Shown here piece after piece: positions 8,502 to 16,572 of a stretch of DNA of 49,711 bases. Location of the stretch: positions 1-49,711 of the forward strand of contig NZ_WPZY01000025.1 of the NCBI RefSeq assembly GCF_013031405.1, given 5' to 3'. Numbering within the stretch: position 1 is the first letter of the stretch; each line of letters begins with the position of its first letter. The notes beneath the pieces are model-generated. The model saw only the letters and a list, made by a program, of their open reading frames with translations, did not search any database and had not been told where the DNA came from. Made by a program: the position numbers and the translations under genes. Source of the DNA: Ruegeria sp. HKCCD8929 (GTDB lineage: Bacteria > Pseudomonadota > Alphaproteobacteria > Rhodobacterales > Rhodobacteraceae).

Positions 8502-8888
8502 TCAGGCTTTGAACATCGGGCGCGTCTTTCGAAGCGCCTGTTTCACAATGATTTTCCCGTCCCGAAGGGTGAAGAGATCGGCCCCCTCGGCCTCGACCCG
8601 CATGCCGTTTGCGTCGGTGCCCGAGAAGGTCCATTCCGACACTGCGCGGTCACCATGCACGAAATGGCTGTGGTGATCCCAATGGGCATCCTTCATGCCC
8701 GCCCACACGCCCGAGAACGCGGCGGCGATGGCCTCGGCGCCTTCGACCTTGTTGCCGTATTTCTCGTCACCGGCGACGGTGTAGAACACGCAGTCGTCGG
8801 CGAAGTGGGTCATCACGCCGTCAATGTCATGACGGTTGAACGCGTCGAACGTGTCGGACAGGTCCTGCGCGGTCAGGGTTTTGTTCAT
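8502..8888 (-). CDS. SnoaL/NTF2-like fold protein
   Basis: 128-aa single-domain protein with the pattern of SnoaL-like polyketide cyclase/NTF2 proteins: DTFDAFNRHDIDGVMTHFADDCVF near the N-terminus, then a central AEAIAAAFSGV and a beta-rich C-terminal half (LFTLRDGKIIVKQALRKT). It sits 29 bp before the FAD oxidase and 26 bp after the stress protein. It may be an isomerase, hydrolase or binding accessory for the oxidase product. Fold assignment is good, function unknown. Confidence 0.75.
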   Translation of the reverse strand: MNKTLTAQDLSDTFDAFNRHDIDGVMTHFADDCVFYTVAGDEKYGNKVEGAEAIAAAFSGVWAGMKDAHWDHHSHFVHGDRAVSEWTFSGTDANGMRVEAEGADLFTLRDGKIIVKQALRKTRPMFKA

Positions 8889-8914
8889 TTTGTACGTCCT
8901 TTTGAGGGGGGTTG

Positions 8915-9409
8915 TTACGTTTTGTCCTGATGTGGAACGATCAGTGTCGGGATCTTCGAGCGCCGCAGAACGCGCTTGGCCACGGTGCCCAGGAAGGTGT
9001 GCGAGAAGCCGTGGTCATGCGCGCCCAGCACGATCAGGTCGCAGCCCAGTTCGGCCGAGCGGCGCAGGATCACCTCGGCCGGGTGGCCGTCGGTGACCTC
9101 GACCGAGGTCACCTGTTCGCGGATCTTTTCGTCGTCGCCTTCGAACTGCGCCCAGAACTTGGCCTGCCGCTCGGCCAGCACCTTGCGCACCATCTCGTGA
9201 CGGCGCGCGACGGCGGTCTTGCGGGTTTCCTCGTTCAGGATGAACATCTCCATCGTGATCTTGGCATCGTCCGACAGCGGCTCGTTCACATGCAGCACGT
9301 GAATCTCCGCCCCGGTGGCCTGCGCGATGCTGGCCGCGTGGCGCATGGCATGACCCGAGTTCTCGGACAGATCGGTCGCAAACAGGATGTTCGTCACCAG
9401 CTGTTTCAT
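8915..9409 (-). CDS. Universal stress protein linked to a TRAP transporter
   Basis: 164-aa UspA-fold protein: N-terminal NILFATDLSENSGHAMRHA and C-terminal DLIVLGAHDHG...LRRSKIPTLIVP. The usual ATP-binding signature G-x2-G-x9-G-S/T is not met: after HG only six residues precede the next G-T, so ATP binding is doubtful. It lies 18 bp after dctM. In Halomonas, TeaD is a universal stress protein that regulates the TeaABC TRAP transporter; a similar control role here is inference from position. Confidence 0.85.
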   Translation of the reverse strand: MKQLVTNILFATDLSENSGHAMRHAASIAQATGAEIHVLHVNEPLSDDAKITMEMFILNEETRKTAVARRHEMVRKVLAERQAKFWAQFEGDDEKIREQVTSVEVTDGHPAEVILRRSAELGCDLIVLGAHDHGFSHTFLGTVAKRVLRRSKIPTLIVPHQDKT

Positions 9410-9427
9410 GTCGTCATCCTTTCCGGG

Positions 9428-10768
9428 TCAGTAGCCAAAGACGCGTGGCAGCCACAGCGACAGTTCAGGGAAGAAGGCGATGATGAAGATCGCGATCGTG
9501 TTGGCCGCCGCAAACGGCAGGGCACGCAGCGAGATTTGCTCGATCGAGATGTTCGATATCCCCGAGGCGATAAACAGGTTCTCACCCAGCGGCGGCGTCT
9601 GGAAGCCGATGCCGAGAGTACAGACCATCACCACGCCGAAGTGGATCGGGTCGATGCCCACCGAATAGGCCACCGGCAGCATCACCGGCACCAGGATCAG
9701 GATGGTGGCCAGCGTCTCCATGAACATGCCGACAAACAGCAGGAAGAAAATGATCAGCGCCCAGATCACGTAGAGGTTCGAGGTGAAGCTGAGCATGCTT
9801 TCCGCGATGATCGCCGGGATCTGGTTTTCCACCAGCAGGCGCCCGAACACGGTTGCGGTGAACAGGATCAGCAGCACGCGTCCGGTCAGCCATGTGGTGG
9901 CTTCCAGGGCCTGGAACAGCGAGTTCCACGTCAGCTCGCGGTAGATGACGACGCCCACGACCAGCGTGTAGAAGATCGCCACGATGGCGGCCTCGGTCGG
10001 AGTGAAGAAGCCGGTATAGATACCGCCCAGGATCACCAGCGGCGCCATCAGCGACCAGAAGCCGCGATACATCTCACACATCACGTGGCGGAAGGACCAG
10101 CCATCGGCAACGCCCTTGTAGCCGCGCTTTTTCGACATGATGAAGTTCAGGATCAGCAGGCTGGTGGCGATCAGGAAGGCCGGGACGAAACCCGCGATGA
10201 ACAGTTTCGAGATCGAGACCGACTGGAAGGTGCCGAATTTCTCGACCGCTTCCGGCGGCGGCGCCATGCCGAGCGCGGCAATGCCGAAGATCACCATCGG
10301 GATCGAGGGAGGAATAATGATCCCGAGGCCGCCCGAGGAGGCCGTGATCGCAGAGGCATAGCCGCGCTCATAGCCGCGGTCGATCATCGCGGGGATCATC
10401 AGCATCCCCACAGCCGCGGTTGTTGCCGGGCCCGAGCCCGAGATGGCGCCGAAGAACAGGCAGGCCATGACCGTGGCCGCCGAGATACCGCCGGTGAACG
10501 GCCCGGCCAGACTTTCGGCCACGTTGATCAGCCGTTTCGAGATGCCGGCGGCCTCCATCAGCGCGCCGGCCAGAATGAAGGCAGGAAGCGCCATCAGCGG
10601 GAAGGCCCCCACCGAGGTAAAGGCGATCTGCACGAATTTGATCGGGTTCTCGTCCAGATAGAGGAACGAGACCAGTGATGCCACACCCAGCGCCACGGTG
10701 ATCGGTGCGCCGATAAACAGCAAGAACAGAAAGGATCCGAACAGGATGCCTACGATTTCCGTTTCCAT
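9428..10768 (-). CDS. dctM: TRAP transporter large permease (DctM)
   Basis: 446-aa integral membrane protein of the DctM family with about 12 hydrophobic segments. It carries signatures GAISGSGPATTAAVG near residue 110 and FFTPTEAAIVAIFY in the middle. It couples sodium-driven uptake to the periplasmic binding protein. It starts 17 bp after dctQ with GGGAG upstream. Substrate is set by the DctP protein and is probably a carboxylate. Confidence 0.93.
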   Translation of the reverse strand: METEIVGILFGSFLFLLFIGAPITVALGVASLVSFLYLDENPIKFVQIAFTSVGAFPLMALPAFILAGALMEAAGISKRLINVAESLAGPFTGGISAATVMACLFFGAISGSGPATTAAVGMLMIPAMIDRGYERGYASAITASSGGLGIIIPPSIPMVIFGIAALGMAPPPEAVEKFGTFQSVSISKLFIAGFVPAFLIATSLLILNFIMSKKRGYKGVADGWSFRHVMCEMYRGFWSLMAPLVILGGIYTGFFTPTEAAIVAIFYTLVVGVVIYRELTWNSLFQALEATTWLTGRVLLILFTATVFGRLLVENQIPAIIAESMLSFTSNLYVIWALIIFFLLFVGMFMETLATILILVPVMLPVAYSVGIDPIHFGVVMVCTLGIGFQTPPLGENLFIASGISNISIEQISLRALPFAAANTIAIFIIAFFPELSLWLPRVFGY

Positions 10769-10785
10769 GATTTCTACTCCCTACC

Positions 10786-11322
10786 TCAGTTGTGCTTTGC
10801 CGCTTCGGTGGCGGCTTTGATCTCGTCCAGGTCGATCTGGTCGGGATCATGGATGTCCTCGCCCTTGACGAGCTTGAGGTAGTTCACCTGAATGATGCGG
10901 ATGGTCATCAGCGCAAAGGCGATGGGGAGCACCATGTAGATGTATTTCATCTCGATGCCCAAGGTCTGGGATTTCCAGAACTTGTTCATCTTGTTGAAGA
11001 CGAAATCGGTGGCCAGGTAGAGGAAATAGACGTTGAAGAAGAGCCAGAAGAGATCGGCGAAGGCTTCGATGTACTTGATCGCGCCGTCCGGCAGGAACTT
11101 GAACTGGAATGTCACCCGGTTATGCGCGCCCTTGAGCGCTGCGTAGCTGGCGCCGAAATAGACGAACCAGACGAACATGTAGACCGAGAGTTCCTCGATC
11201 CAGCTGATCGAGAAGCCGAACACCTCGCGCGCGATGATCTGCACGAAGAGCAGGATGACAAAGCCGGATAGCAAAATCCGGCAGATGATACTTTCTATAT
11301 TGTCCAGGAATTTCCAGAACAT
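10786..11322 (-). CDS. dctQ: TRAP transporter small permease (DctQ)
   Basis: 178-aa membrane protein with four hydrophobic segments, and FSISWIEELSVYMFVWFVYFGA in the region where DctQ proteins carry the conserved W-x-E-E. The ribosome binding site is AGGAGGAAAATC. It lies 70 bp after dctP, across a strong hairpin, and 17 bp before dctM. It pairs with DctM. The C-terminal tail is hydrophilic and acidic. Confidence 0.9.
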   Translation of the reverse strand: MFWKFLDNIESIICRILLSGFVILLFVQIIAREVFGFSISWIEELSVYMFVWFVYFGASYAALKGAHNRVTFQFKFLPDGAIKYIEAFADLFWLFFNVYFLYLATDFVFNKMNKFWKSQTLGIEMKYIYMVLPIAFALMTIRIIQVNYLKLVKGEDIHDPDQIDLDEIKAATEAAKHN

Positions 11323-11346
11323 GATGATTTTCCTCCTCCCTAGGGG

Positions 11347-11372
11347 GGAAAGAGCGCCGGAGCGCTCTTTCC
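11347..11372. promoter_or_regulatory. Strong hairpin between dctP and dctQ
   Basis: A perfect 11-bp stem (GGAAAGAGCGC/GCGCTCTTTCC) with a 4-base loop. A six-T run follows only in the rightward direction, against the operon. For the leftward mRNA it is a stem without a U tract, best read as a 3'-stabilising or partial-termination element that raises binding-protein output over the permeases. It could also stop antisense transcription. Confidence 0.65.
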
Positions 11373-11392
11373 AATCTTTTTTGTTCCGGAAG

Positions 11393-12406
11393 TTACTGGA
11401 CCGGGTCGCGCCCGATGGCGGACAGAACCGCGTTCAGCTTTTCGACACCGCCGATGGAGTCGTAGAACTGCGGCCAGACTGCATCGGTGGCGAGCTGGAT
11501 GAACTCGGCCTCGTCGTTTTCAGGATCGACGATTTCCATGCCCTTGGAGGTCAGTTCTTCCTTGATCGCGGCCTCGCTGTCGCGCAGGAACTGGGCCGAG
11601 GCGAGGGTCGCTTCCTGACCGGCGTCAAGGAACATCTTCTGCTCGTCTTCCGAGAGATCCTGGAAGACCGCTTCGGAGACGATGAGCGGCTCGATGGAGA
11701 AGATGTAACGCAGGTTGGTCACGTGGTTCTGGACCTCGTAGAACTTCATCGCGTTGATGGTCAGGTACGGGTTGTCCTGACCGTCGACCACCTTGGTCTG
11801 CAGGCCGGTGAAGGTTTCCGACCAGGCCATCGGGGTCGGGTTGATGCCCCAGGCCTTGTAGGTTTCGATCATGATCTCGTTCTTGGGAACGCGGATGATC
11901 AGGTCCTGCAGGTCGGCGACCGTTGTGACCGACTTTTTCGAGTTGGTCAGGCGGCGGAAGCCGGTATAGGTCCAGCCGATGATGCGCACGCCGGCGTCAC
12001 GGATGGTGTTTTCCACCAGTTCCTGGCCGATGGGGCCCTGGGTCAGGGTTTCGGCGTCTTCCAGGCTGAGGATCACGTAAGGCAGGGTGAACACGCCAAC
12101 GCTGGGCGAGAACGGCGTGATGTTGTTGATCGCCAGCAGCGACATGTCCAGCGTACCGATTGCGGCCTCGTTGACGGTGTCCTGCTCTGAGCCCAACTGA
12201 CCGTTCAGAAACAGGGTTGCGGTGTGTTCGCCGCCCGACTTCTCCTCCAGCGCCTTGACGAAGGCCAGACCAAGAGCTTCCTGTGCGCTGCCCGCGCTGT
12301 CGCCTACGGCGATCTTGAAGTTCTTTGCGTCTGCTGCGCCCGCACCCATCAGCGCCGCCACGGAAACGGCGGCGGTGAAGGTGCCGAGCTTTTTGATGAA
12401 TGACAT
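11393..12406 (-). CDS. dctP: TRAP transporter solute-binding protein (DctP)
   Basis: 337-aa periplasmic protein. A signal peptide covers residues 1-27 (ending GAGAADA). The DctP-family core includes IRVPKNEIMIETYKAWG, with the conserved ligand-carboxylate Arg, and GLQTKVVDGQDNPY. Its ribosome binding site is GGGAGGACATCC. It is the first gene of the leftward operon, divergent from a LysR regulator. The core resembles the YiaO/sugar-acid branch, but the partner FAD oxidase suggests an amino or imino acid, so the ligand is unresolved. Confidence 0.92.
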   Translation of the reverse strand: MSFIKKLGTFTAAVSVAALMGAGAADAKNFKIAVGDSAGSAQEALGLAFVKALEEKSGGEHTATLFLNGQLGSEQDTVNEAAIGTLDMSLLAINNITPFSPSVGVFTLPYVILSLEDAETLTQGPIGQELVENTIRDAGVRIIGWTYTGFRRLTNSKKSVTTVADLQDLIIRVPKNEIMIETYKAWGINPTPMAWSETFTGLQTKVVDGQDNPYLTINAMKFYEVQNHVTNLRYIFSIEPLIVSEAVFQDLSEDEQKMFLDAGQEATLASAQFLRDSEAAIKEELTSKGMEIVDPENDEAEFIQLATDAVWPQFYDSIGGVEKLNAVLSAIGRDPVQ

Positions 12407-12563
12407 GGATGTCCTCCCATTTGTCGGTTTTTCGAGGTGCGCGCTGCCCTGGGGAGAGGTGGGGCAATCCGATTCTACCTCGGCGGCGCAAACCTACATT
12501 GCGGATAATGTTTCAAGAATGTAATCTTGTGCGCGTTAGGTTTCACAAATAGCGAACCTTGGA
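12407..12563. promoter_or_regulatory. Divergent dctP/lysR control region
   Basis: A 157-bp spacer between dctP (minus) and the LysR gene (plus). It contains ACATT-N6-AATGT at 12496-12511, with another AATGT a few bases on, i.e. repeated half-sites in dyad arrangement as expected for a LysR box. I could not assign convincing -10/-35 pairs. Confidence 0.42.
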
Positions 12564-13484
12564 ATGAATCAGAGAGCCCTGGTCGCGCGCATTGGCGACG
12601 CCGATATCAAGCTGTTGCGGATCTTCAAGTCGGTGGTCGAAAGTGGCGGTTTGTCGGCGGCCGAGGTGGATCTGAACATCGGCAAATCCACCATCTCGAA
12701 ACATATCGCCGATCTGGAGCATCGGCTGGACCTGAAACTGTGTAACCGGGGGCCGGCGGGATTTTCGCTGACCGAGGATGGCGACAAGGTGCTGCGGGCG
12801 GCGGAGAACCTGCTGGCCTCGGTGTCGCATTTCCGGACCGAAGTGAATGATATCAAGCAGAAACTGGTCGGTACCATCCGCGTTGCCTTGTTCGACCAAT
12901 GCGCGTCGAACCCGGAATCCCACCTGGCGCAGGCGATCCACCGCTTCAACAGAGCGGCCCCCGGGGTCGAGATCGAGCTGTCGCTGGAGCCGCCCAACAT
13001 CATCGAAACCATGGTGATCGGCGGACAGCTCGACCTTGGGATCGTGGCACTGCACCGGCCCTCGTCGAGCCTGGATTACGCGCCGCTTTATGGGGAGAAC
13101 ATGTACCTGTATTGCGGCAAGGGACACCGGTTTTTTGGCGACCACCAGAGCGCGCTGGGGATGCAGGATGTGCGGGCCGCGAACTATGCGGGCATCAGCG
13201 TAAATTCGCCCAACCTCTATATCGGTCAGAAACTGGGGCTGCGCCGGGCGGCGAAAGTGCAGAGCGAACAGGCGTTGGCGATCCTCATCATGTCGGGCCG
13301 GTATCTGGGATTCCTGCCGGATCATCTGGCCAAGGAGTTCGTTCGGAGGGAGTTGATGCAGGCGGTGCTGCCCGATCACATCCACTATCGCACGCGGTTC
13401 GCGGCGATCACCCGCAAGCGCCCGGTGCCGACGCGGACCACGAAGCTGTTTCTGGAAACGCTGCTGGATCAGCACGCGGGCTGA
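12564..13484 (+). CDS. LysR-family transcriptional regulator of the TRAP-oxidase operon
   Basis: 306-aa LysR-type regulator. The winged HTH spans about residues 14-70 (LLRIFKSVVESGGLSAAEVDL, KSTISKHIADLE). The effector domain begins near residue 95 (GTIRVALFDQC). It is transcribed away from dctP, the classic arrangement for control of the divergent operon by its transported substrate. The ribosome binding site is weak. The effector is unknown. Confidence 0.9.
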   Translation: MNQRALVARIGDADIKLLRIFKSVVESGGLSAAEVDLNIGKSTISKHIADLEHRLDLKLCNRGPAGFSLTEDGDKVLRAAENLLASVSHFRTEVNDIKQKLVGTIRVALFDQCASNPESHLAQAIHRFNRAAPGVEIELSLEPPNIIETMVIGGQLDLGIVALHRPSSSLDYAPLYGENMYLYCGKGHRFFGDHQSALGMQDVRAANYAGISVNSPNLYIGQKLGLRRAAKVQSEQALAILIMSGRYLGFLPDHLAKEFVRRELMQAVLPDHIHYRTRFAAITRKRPVPTRTTKLFLETLLDQHAG

Positions 13485-13500
13485 GTGCGCCGGGCCTGAG

Positions 13501-13596
13501 GCGTTTTCAGTTCAAGTTGGATCGGTTTTCGCTACCTCTCACCTCCGGTTCGAACGCAGAAAACCGATGCATTGGTTCAACGAGAACTGGAAACGC
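13501..13596. repeat. Nested inverted repeat between convergent genes
   Basis: Outer arms of 13 bp (13501-13513 and 13584-13596, one G-U/mismatch) enclose inner perfect 10-bp arms ATCGGTTTTC (13521-13530) and GAAAACCGAT (13559-13568). It fills the 113-bp gap between the LysR stop and the aminopropyltransferase stop. A bidirectional terminator is the simplest reading, although no long T tract follows on either strand. Confidence 0.55.
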
Positions 13597-13597
13597 T

Positions 13598-15148
13598 TTA
13601 GTAGCCGGACACGTCGCGCGCGTATTCCTGGTAGATGCCCGGGTTGAAGATCGAGTTCACCGCCAGTTCGCGCCGGGGCAGCAGGTCGGCGGGAAACACC
13701 CGGGCGGCGGCAAAGACCTGCGGGGTGAGGAACCGCAGACCCTCGGGCAGGTCACCCAGGTCGGTGCCCGGGCGGTTGCTGGCCAGATTGAAGCCCCAGA
13801 CCCCGAAGGACGGGATGGGCATCTGATAATTCACCACCTGCGGGAAAATCTCGGCCAGGGTTTCGGACACGGTCCAGTAGGTGTGCGGCGAGAAAAACGG
13901 CGAGCTGCTTTGGGTCACCAGCACCCCGTCCTCGGCCAGAATGCCTTTGACCATGGCGTAGAATTCGATCGCGTAGAGCTTGGACAGCGCCTCGTTATGC
14001 GGGTCGGGGAAGTCGATGATGATCCGGTCATAGGTCTGATCGGTGGATTTGACGAAGTTGAACGCGTCGGTGTTGTGCACGGTCAGCGCTGGCGAGGCCA
14101 TGGAGTTGCCGTTGAGCTGCACGAGCGGGGCGAAGTCGCGGCCCAGATCGGTCATCGCCGGGTCGAGATCGACCAGATCGATACGCGTGACACTGGGGTG
14201 TTTGAGAACCTCGCGAACGGCGAGACCGTCGCCGCCGCCCAGCACCAGCACCGTCTTTGGCGCATCCTCGCCCCAGGACAGGACGGGATGCACCAGTGCC
14301 TCGTGATAGCGGTACTCGTCCACTTCGGCGAATTGCAGATGGCCGTCGATGAACAGGCGCACATCGTTTTTCTGCCAGGTGTTGGTAACCACCAGCGACT
14401 GATACTGCGACTGCTTGCGCCAGACGATGCGGTCGAAATAGAGGTGATCCTGCGCAAAGGCGGTGATGCGGCCCGCCAGCAGGGTCAGCACGAACAGCAG
14501 GACGATGGTGCCCACCGCGCAGGCCAGCATACGCTTGGGCGCATCGAGCCGATCCCACAGCCAGAGCACGCTGAGCAAGCCCACCATGGCATTGGTCAGC
14601 CCGATGGCGAACGAGGACGAGATCAGCCCCAGCGACGGCAGCAGCAGGATCGGGAAGAGGACCGAGCCGCCCAGCGCGCCGATATAGTCGAGCGACAGCA
14701 CATCCGAGATGGATTCGCGCGTCGTCGTGCGCTCGGACAGGACCCGGGTGAGCAGCGGGATCTCCAACCCGACCAGAAACCCGATGGCCGAGATGAAGGT
14801 GAACATGCCCACCGTGTAGAACCAGGGCGCGAAAGGAAACAGCAGGAACAGCGAGATGCTGCACAGCCCGCCGATCAGCGCCAGCACCAGCTCGACCCAG
14901 ATGAAGGCCTGAATCAGATTTCCGAAGATGAAGCGCGAGACATAGGAGCCGACCCCCATCGCGAACATGAAAAAGCCGATGGTCAGCGAGAACTGATAGA
15001 CCGAGTTGCCCAGCAGGTAGCTGGACACGGTGCCGATGATCAGCTCGTACACGATCCCGCACAGGGCCACGACCAGGATGGCGCCCAATAGAACCGCGGC
15101 CTGTTTCTGCGGCAGATCGGCGTAGCGGAGCGTTTGGGTTTCGGTCAT
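13598..15148 (-). CDS. Membrane-embedded spermidine synthase-like aminopropyltransferase
   Basis: 516-aa two-part protein. Residues 1 to about 230 hold roughly seven membrane segments. Residues 245-500 are a polyamine aminopropyltransferase/Rossmann domain with QYQ (248-250), DGHLQFAEVDEYRYHE (268-283), GGGDG (304-308, AdoMet-derivative site) and IIIDFPDP near 387. This is the layout of the large membrane-fused spermidine synthase-like proteins rather than soluble SpeE. The enzyme would transfer aminopropyl groups from decarboxylated AdoMet, supplied by the AdoMet decarboxylase in the same operon, at the cytoplasmic membrane face. The acceptor is unknown. Confidence 0.83.
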   Translation of the reverse strand: MTETQTLRYADLPQKQAAVLLGAILVVALCGIVYELIIGTVSSYLLGNSVYQFSLTIGFFMFAMGVGSYVSRFIFGNLIQAFIWVELVLALIGGLCSISLFLLFPFAPWFYTVGMFTFISAIGFLVGLEIPLLTRVLSERTTTRESISDVLSLDYIGALGGSVLFPILLLPSLGLISSSFAIGLTNAMVGLLSVLWLWDRLDAPKRMLACAVGTIVLLFVLTLLAGRITAFAQDHLYFDRIVWRKQSQYQSLVVTNTWQKNDVRLFIDGHLQFAEVDEYRYHEALVHPVLSWGEDAPKTVLVLGGGDGLAVREVLKHPSVTRIDLVDLDPAMTDLGRDFAPLVQLNGNSMASPALTVHNTDAFNFVKSTDQTYDRIIIDFPDPHNEALSKLYAIEFYAMVKGILAEDGVLVTQSSSPFFSPHTYWTVSETLAEIFPQVVNYQMPIPSFGVWGFNLASNRPGTDLGDLPEGLRFLTPQVFAAARVFPADLLPRRELAVNSIFNPGIYQEYARDVSGY

Positions 15149-15223
15149 TTCGATGTCTCTGAGTGCTTCGGGTCGTGCGGGGTCTGCAATTCGGCCCGGG
15201 TATGGAAGCTGCGTCGTGACAGG

Positions 15224-15850
15224 TTACTTGCCCGCCCGCAATCCCCCAGACCGCAGCCGGGCCCAGATGCCCGTGCGACTGCCCTGCGAACTGGCAGCCT
15301 TGGGGGCGACATAGCTGCTTCGGGGTGTGGTCGAGCGTTCCTGAAAGCTGGAGGCCGCGATCCCGGCTGCCCGCTGCCGGCCGATCAGGTGGCCCAGCAA
15401 GGCGCCTGCGATAAATCCGGAGCCGGCAAAGCGCTTGTCCGCGGCCCAGCCGGTGACGTCGGTGGCAATCAGCCGGTTGTCGGCCTCGTCGATCTCGACG
15501 GTGAAGACGTCGCGCTCGCCGGTATCGCGGTTTCCGTCGGCGTTGTCGTCGGCATAGCCGGTGAATTTGGCGTCACTCCCGATCTCGATCCCCAGTTGCT
15601 TGTCGTAAAACCGAGGCTCGTTGTTCAGAACCTCGGTCAGAAAGACGGCGAACTCATCGAGCTGCGCGTCCGAGGCTTCCCTGATCTTCGCTTTGGACAG
15701 TTTCTGCTGGTATTTGACGATGGCAAACTCGGTCCGGTCCAGAACCTGGCCCAGATCCACCCTCTGCTCTCCTGCCGGAGCGTCCGGGCCGGGCAGCAAG
15801 ACCCATCCCAGGACCAGAACAACGATTATCGTCGCTATTACGCGCAACAT
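15224..15850 (-). CDS. Membrane-anchored paralog B with EF-hand-like loop, function unknown
   Basis: 208-aa protein with one N-terminal hydrophobic segment (about residues 4-20) and a soluble remainder. It is a paralog of the next gene upstream: both share VDLGQVLDRTEFAIVKYQ, an RFYDKQLGIEI-like stretch, an Asp-rich loop (DDNADGNRDTGERD), GALLGHLIGRQR and an LRAGK C-terminus. The Asp-rich loop resembles a calcium-binding EF-hand/dockerin loop. It lies 75 bp before the aminopropyltransferase. I do not recognise a family or function. Confidence 0.68.
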   Translation of the reverse strand: MLRVIATIIVVLVLGWVLLPGPDAPAGEQRVDLGQVLDRTEFAIVKYQQKLSKAKIREASDAQLDEFAVFLTEVLNNEPRFYDKQLGIEIGSDAKFTGYADDNADGNRDTGERDVFTVEIDEADNRLIATDVTGWAADKRFAGSGFIAGALLGHLIGRQRAAGIAASSFQERSTTPRSSYVAPKAASSQGSRTGIWARLRSGGLRAGK

Positions 15851-15955
15851 GCGAAAACCCCTTTGGTCAGTGCCCCCTGCCCTTTTTCATCTTATGCGGG
15901 GGTGCGCCAGACCCGATGCACCCCCGCTGGCATTGCTGCCGCCACGTCCGTCGGG

Positions 15956-16543
15956 TTACTTGCCCGCCCGCAGACCGCCCGAGCGTGCGCTGCGCGGTGC
16001 GCTGTAGCTGCTGCGCGGCGTGACGGTGCGGTTGTTGAAGCTGGCGGCCGAAACCCCGGCCGAGCGCTGGCGTCCGATCAGGTTGCCCAGCAGCGCCCCA
16101 GCCAGAAAGCCCGCGCCCGAGAACCGCAGACCCGCCGAGGACCCGGCGGTGTCGGTCGCGATCAGGCGGTTGTTGGCCTCGTCGATCTCGATGGTAAAGA
16201 CATCGCCTTCGTCGCTATCCTTGATGCCGTTCGTGTTGGCATCGGCAAAGCCCAGGAACTTGGCGTCGGTCTGGATCTCAAGCCCCAGCTGCTTGTCGTA
16301 AAAGCGCGGATCCGAGTTCAGGATCTGGGTCAGGAAACCGGCGAACTCGTCCACCTCGTTGTTGGTGGCTTCGGCGATGCCGTTCTGGTCGAGATATTCC
16401 TGATATTTGACGATGGCGAACTCGGTCCGGTCCAGAACCTGACCCAGATCGGCGGTCTGCTCGGACTGGGGTGCCAGAAAGATCGAATAGGCAAAATATC
16501 CGAGAACGCCGAGGATGACGATCCCTTTGAGTTTTCCGAACAT
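15956..16543 (-). CDS. Membrane-anchored paralog A with EF-hand-like loop, function unknown
   Basis: 195-aa protein: one hydrophobic N-terminal segment (about residues 7-25), then a domain with DLGQVLDRTEFAIVKYQ, DANTNGIKDSDEGD (EF-hand-like calcium loop), GALLGNLIGRQRSAGV and a tail TPRSSYSAPRSARSGGLRAGK-like in character. It is clearly duplicated with the following gene 105 bp downstream. AGGAGTATTAC sets the start. It lies 29 bp after the rhomboid-GNAT gene, so it is an operon member. Function unknown; it could be a substrate or partner of the rhomboid protease next door. Confidence 0.72.
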   Translation of the reverse strand: MFGKLKGIVILGVLGYFAYSIFLAPQSEQTADLGQVLDRTEFAIVKYQEYLDQNGIAEATNNEVDEFAGFLTQILNSDPRFYDKQLGLEIQTDAKFLGFADANTNGIKDSDEGDVFTIEIDEANNRLIATDTAGSSAGLRFSGAGFLAGALLGNLIGRQRSAGVSAASFNNRTVTPRSSYSAPRSARSGGLRAGK

Positions 16544-16572
16544 GTAATACTCCTACTAATTCAGGTCCGTTT

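Noticed and set aside
8912..10678. A 588-residue plus-strand open frame opposite dctM and uspA
   Set aside because: Low-complexity His/Arg/Asp/Gln translation typical of antisense frames; dctM on the other strand is unambiguous.
11347..11380. Intrinsic terminator of the dctP gene
   Set aside because: The T-run lies on the wrong side for the leftward operon; kept as a stabilising hairpin instead.
12899..15091. A long plus-strand frame running from the LysR gene across the aminopropyltransferase
   Set aside because: No ribosome binding site or domain; it crosses two clear genes in other frames.
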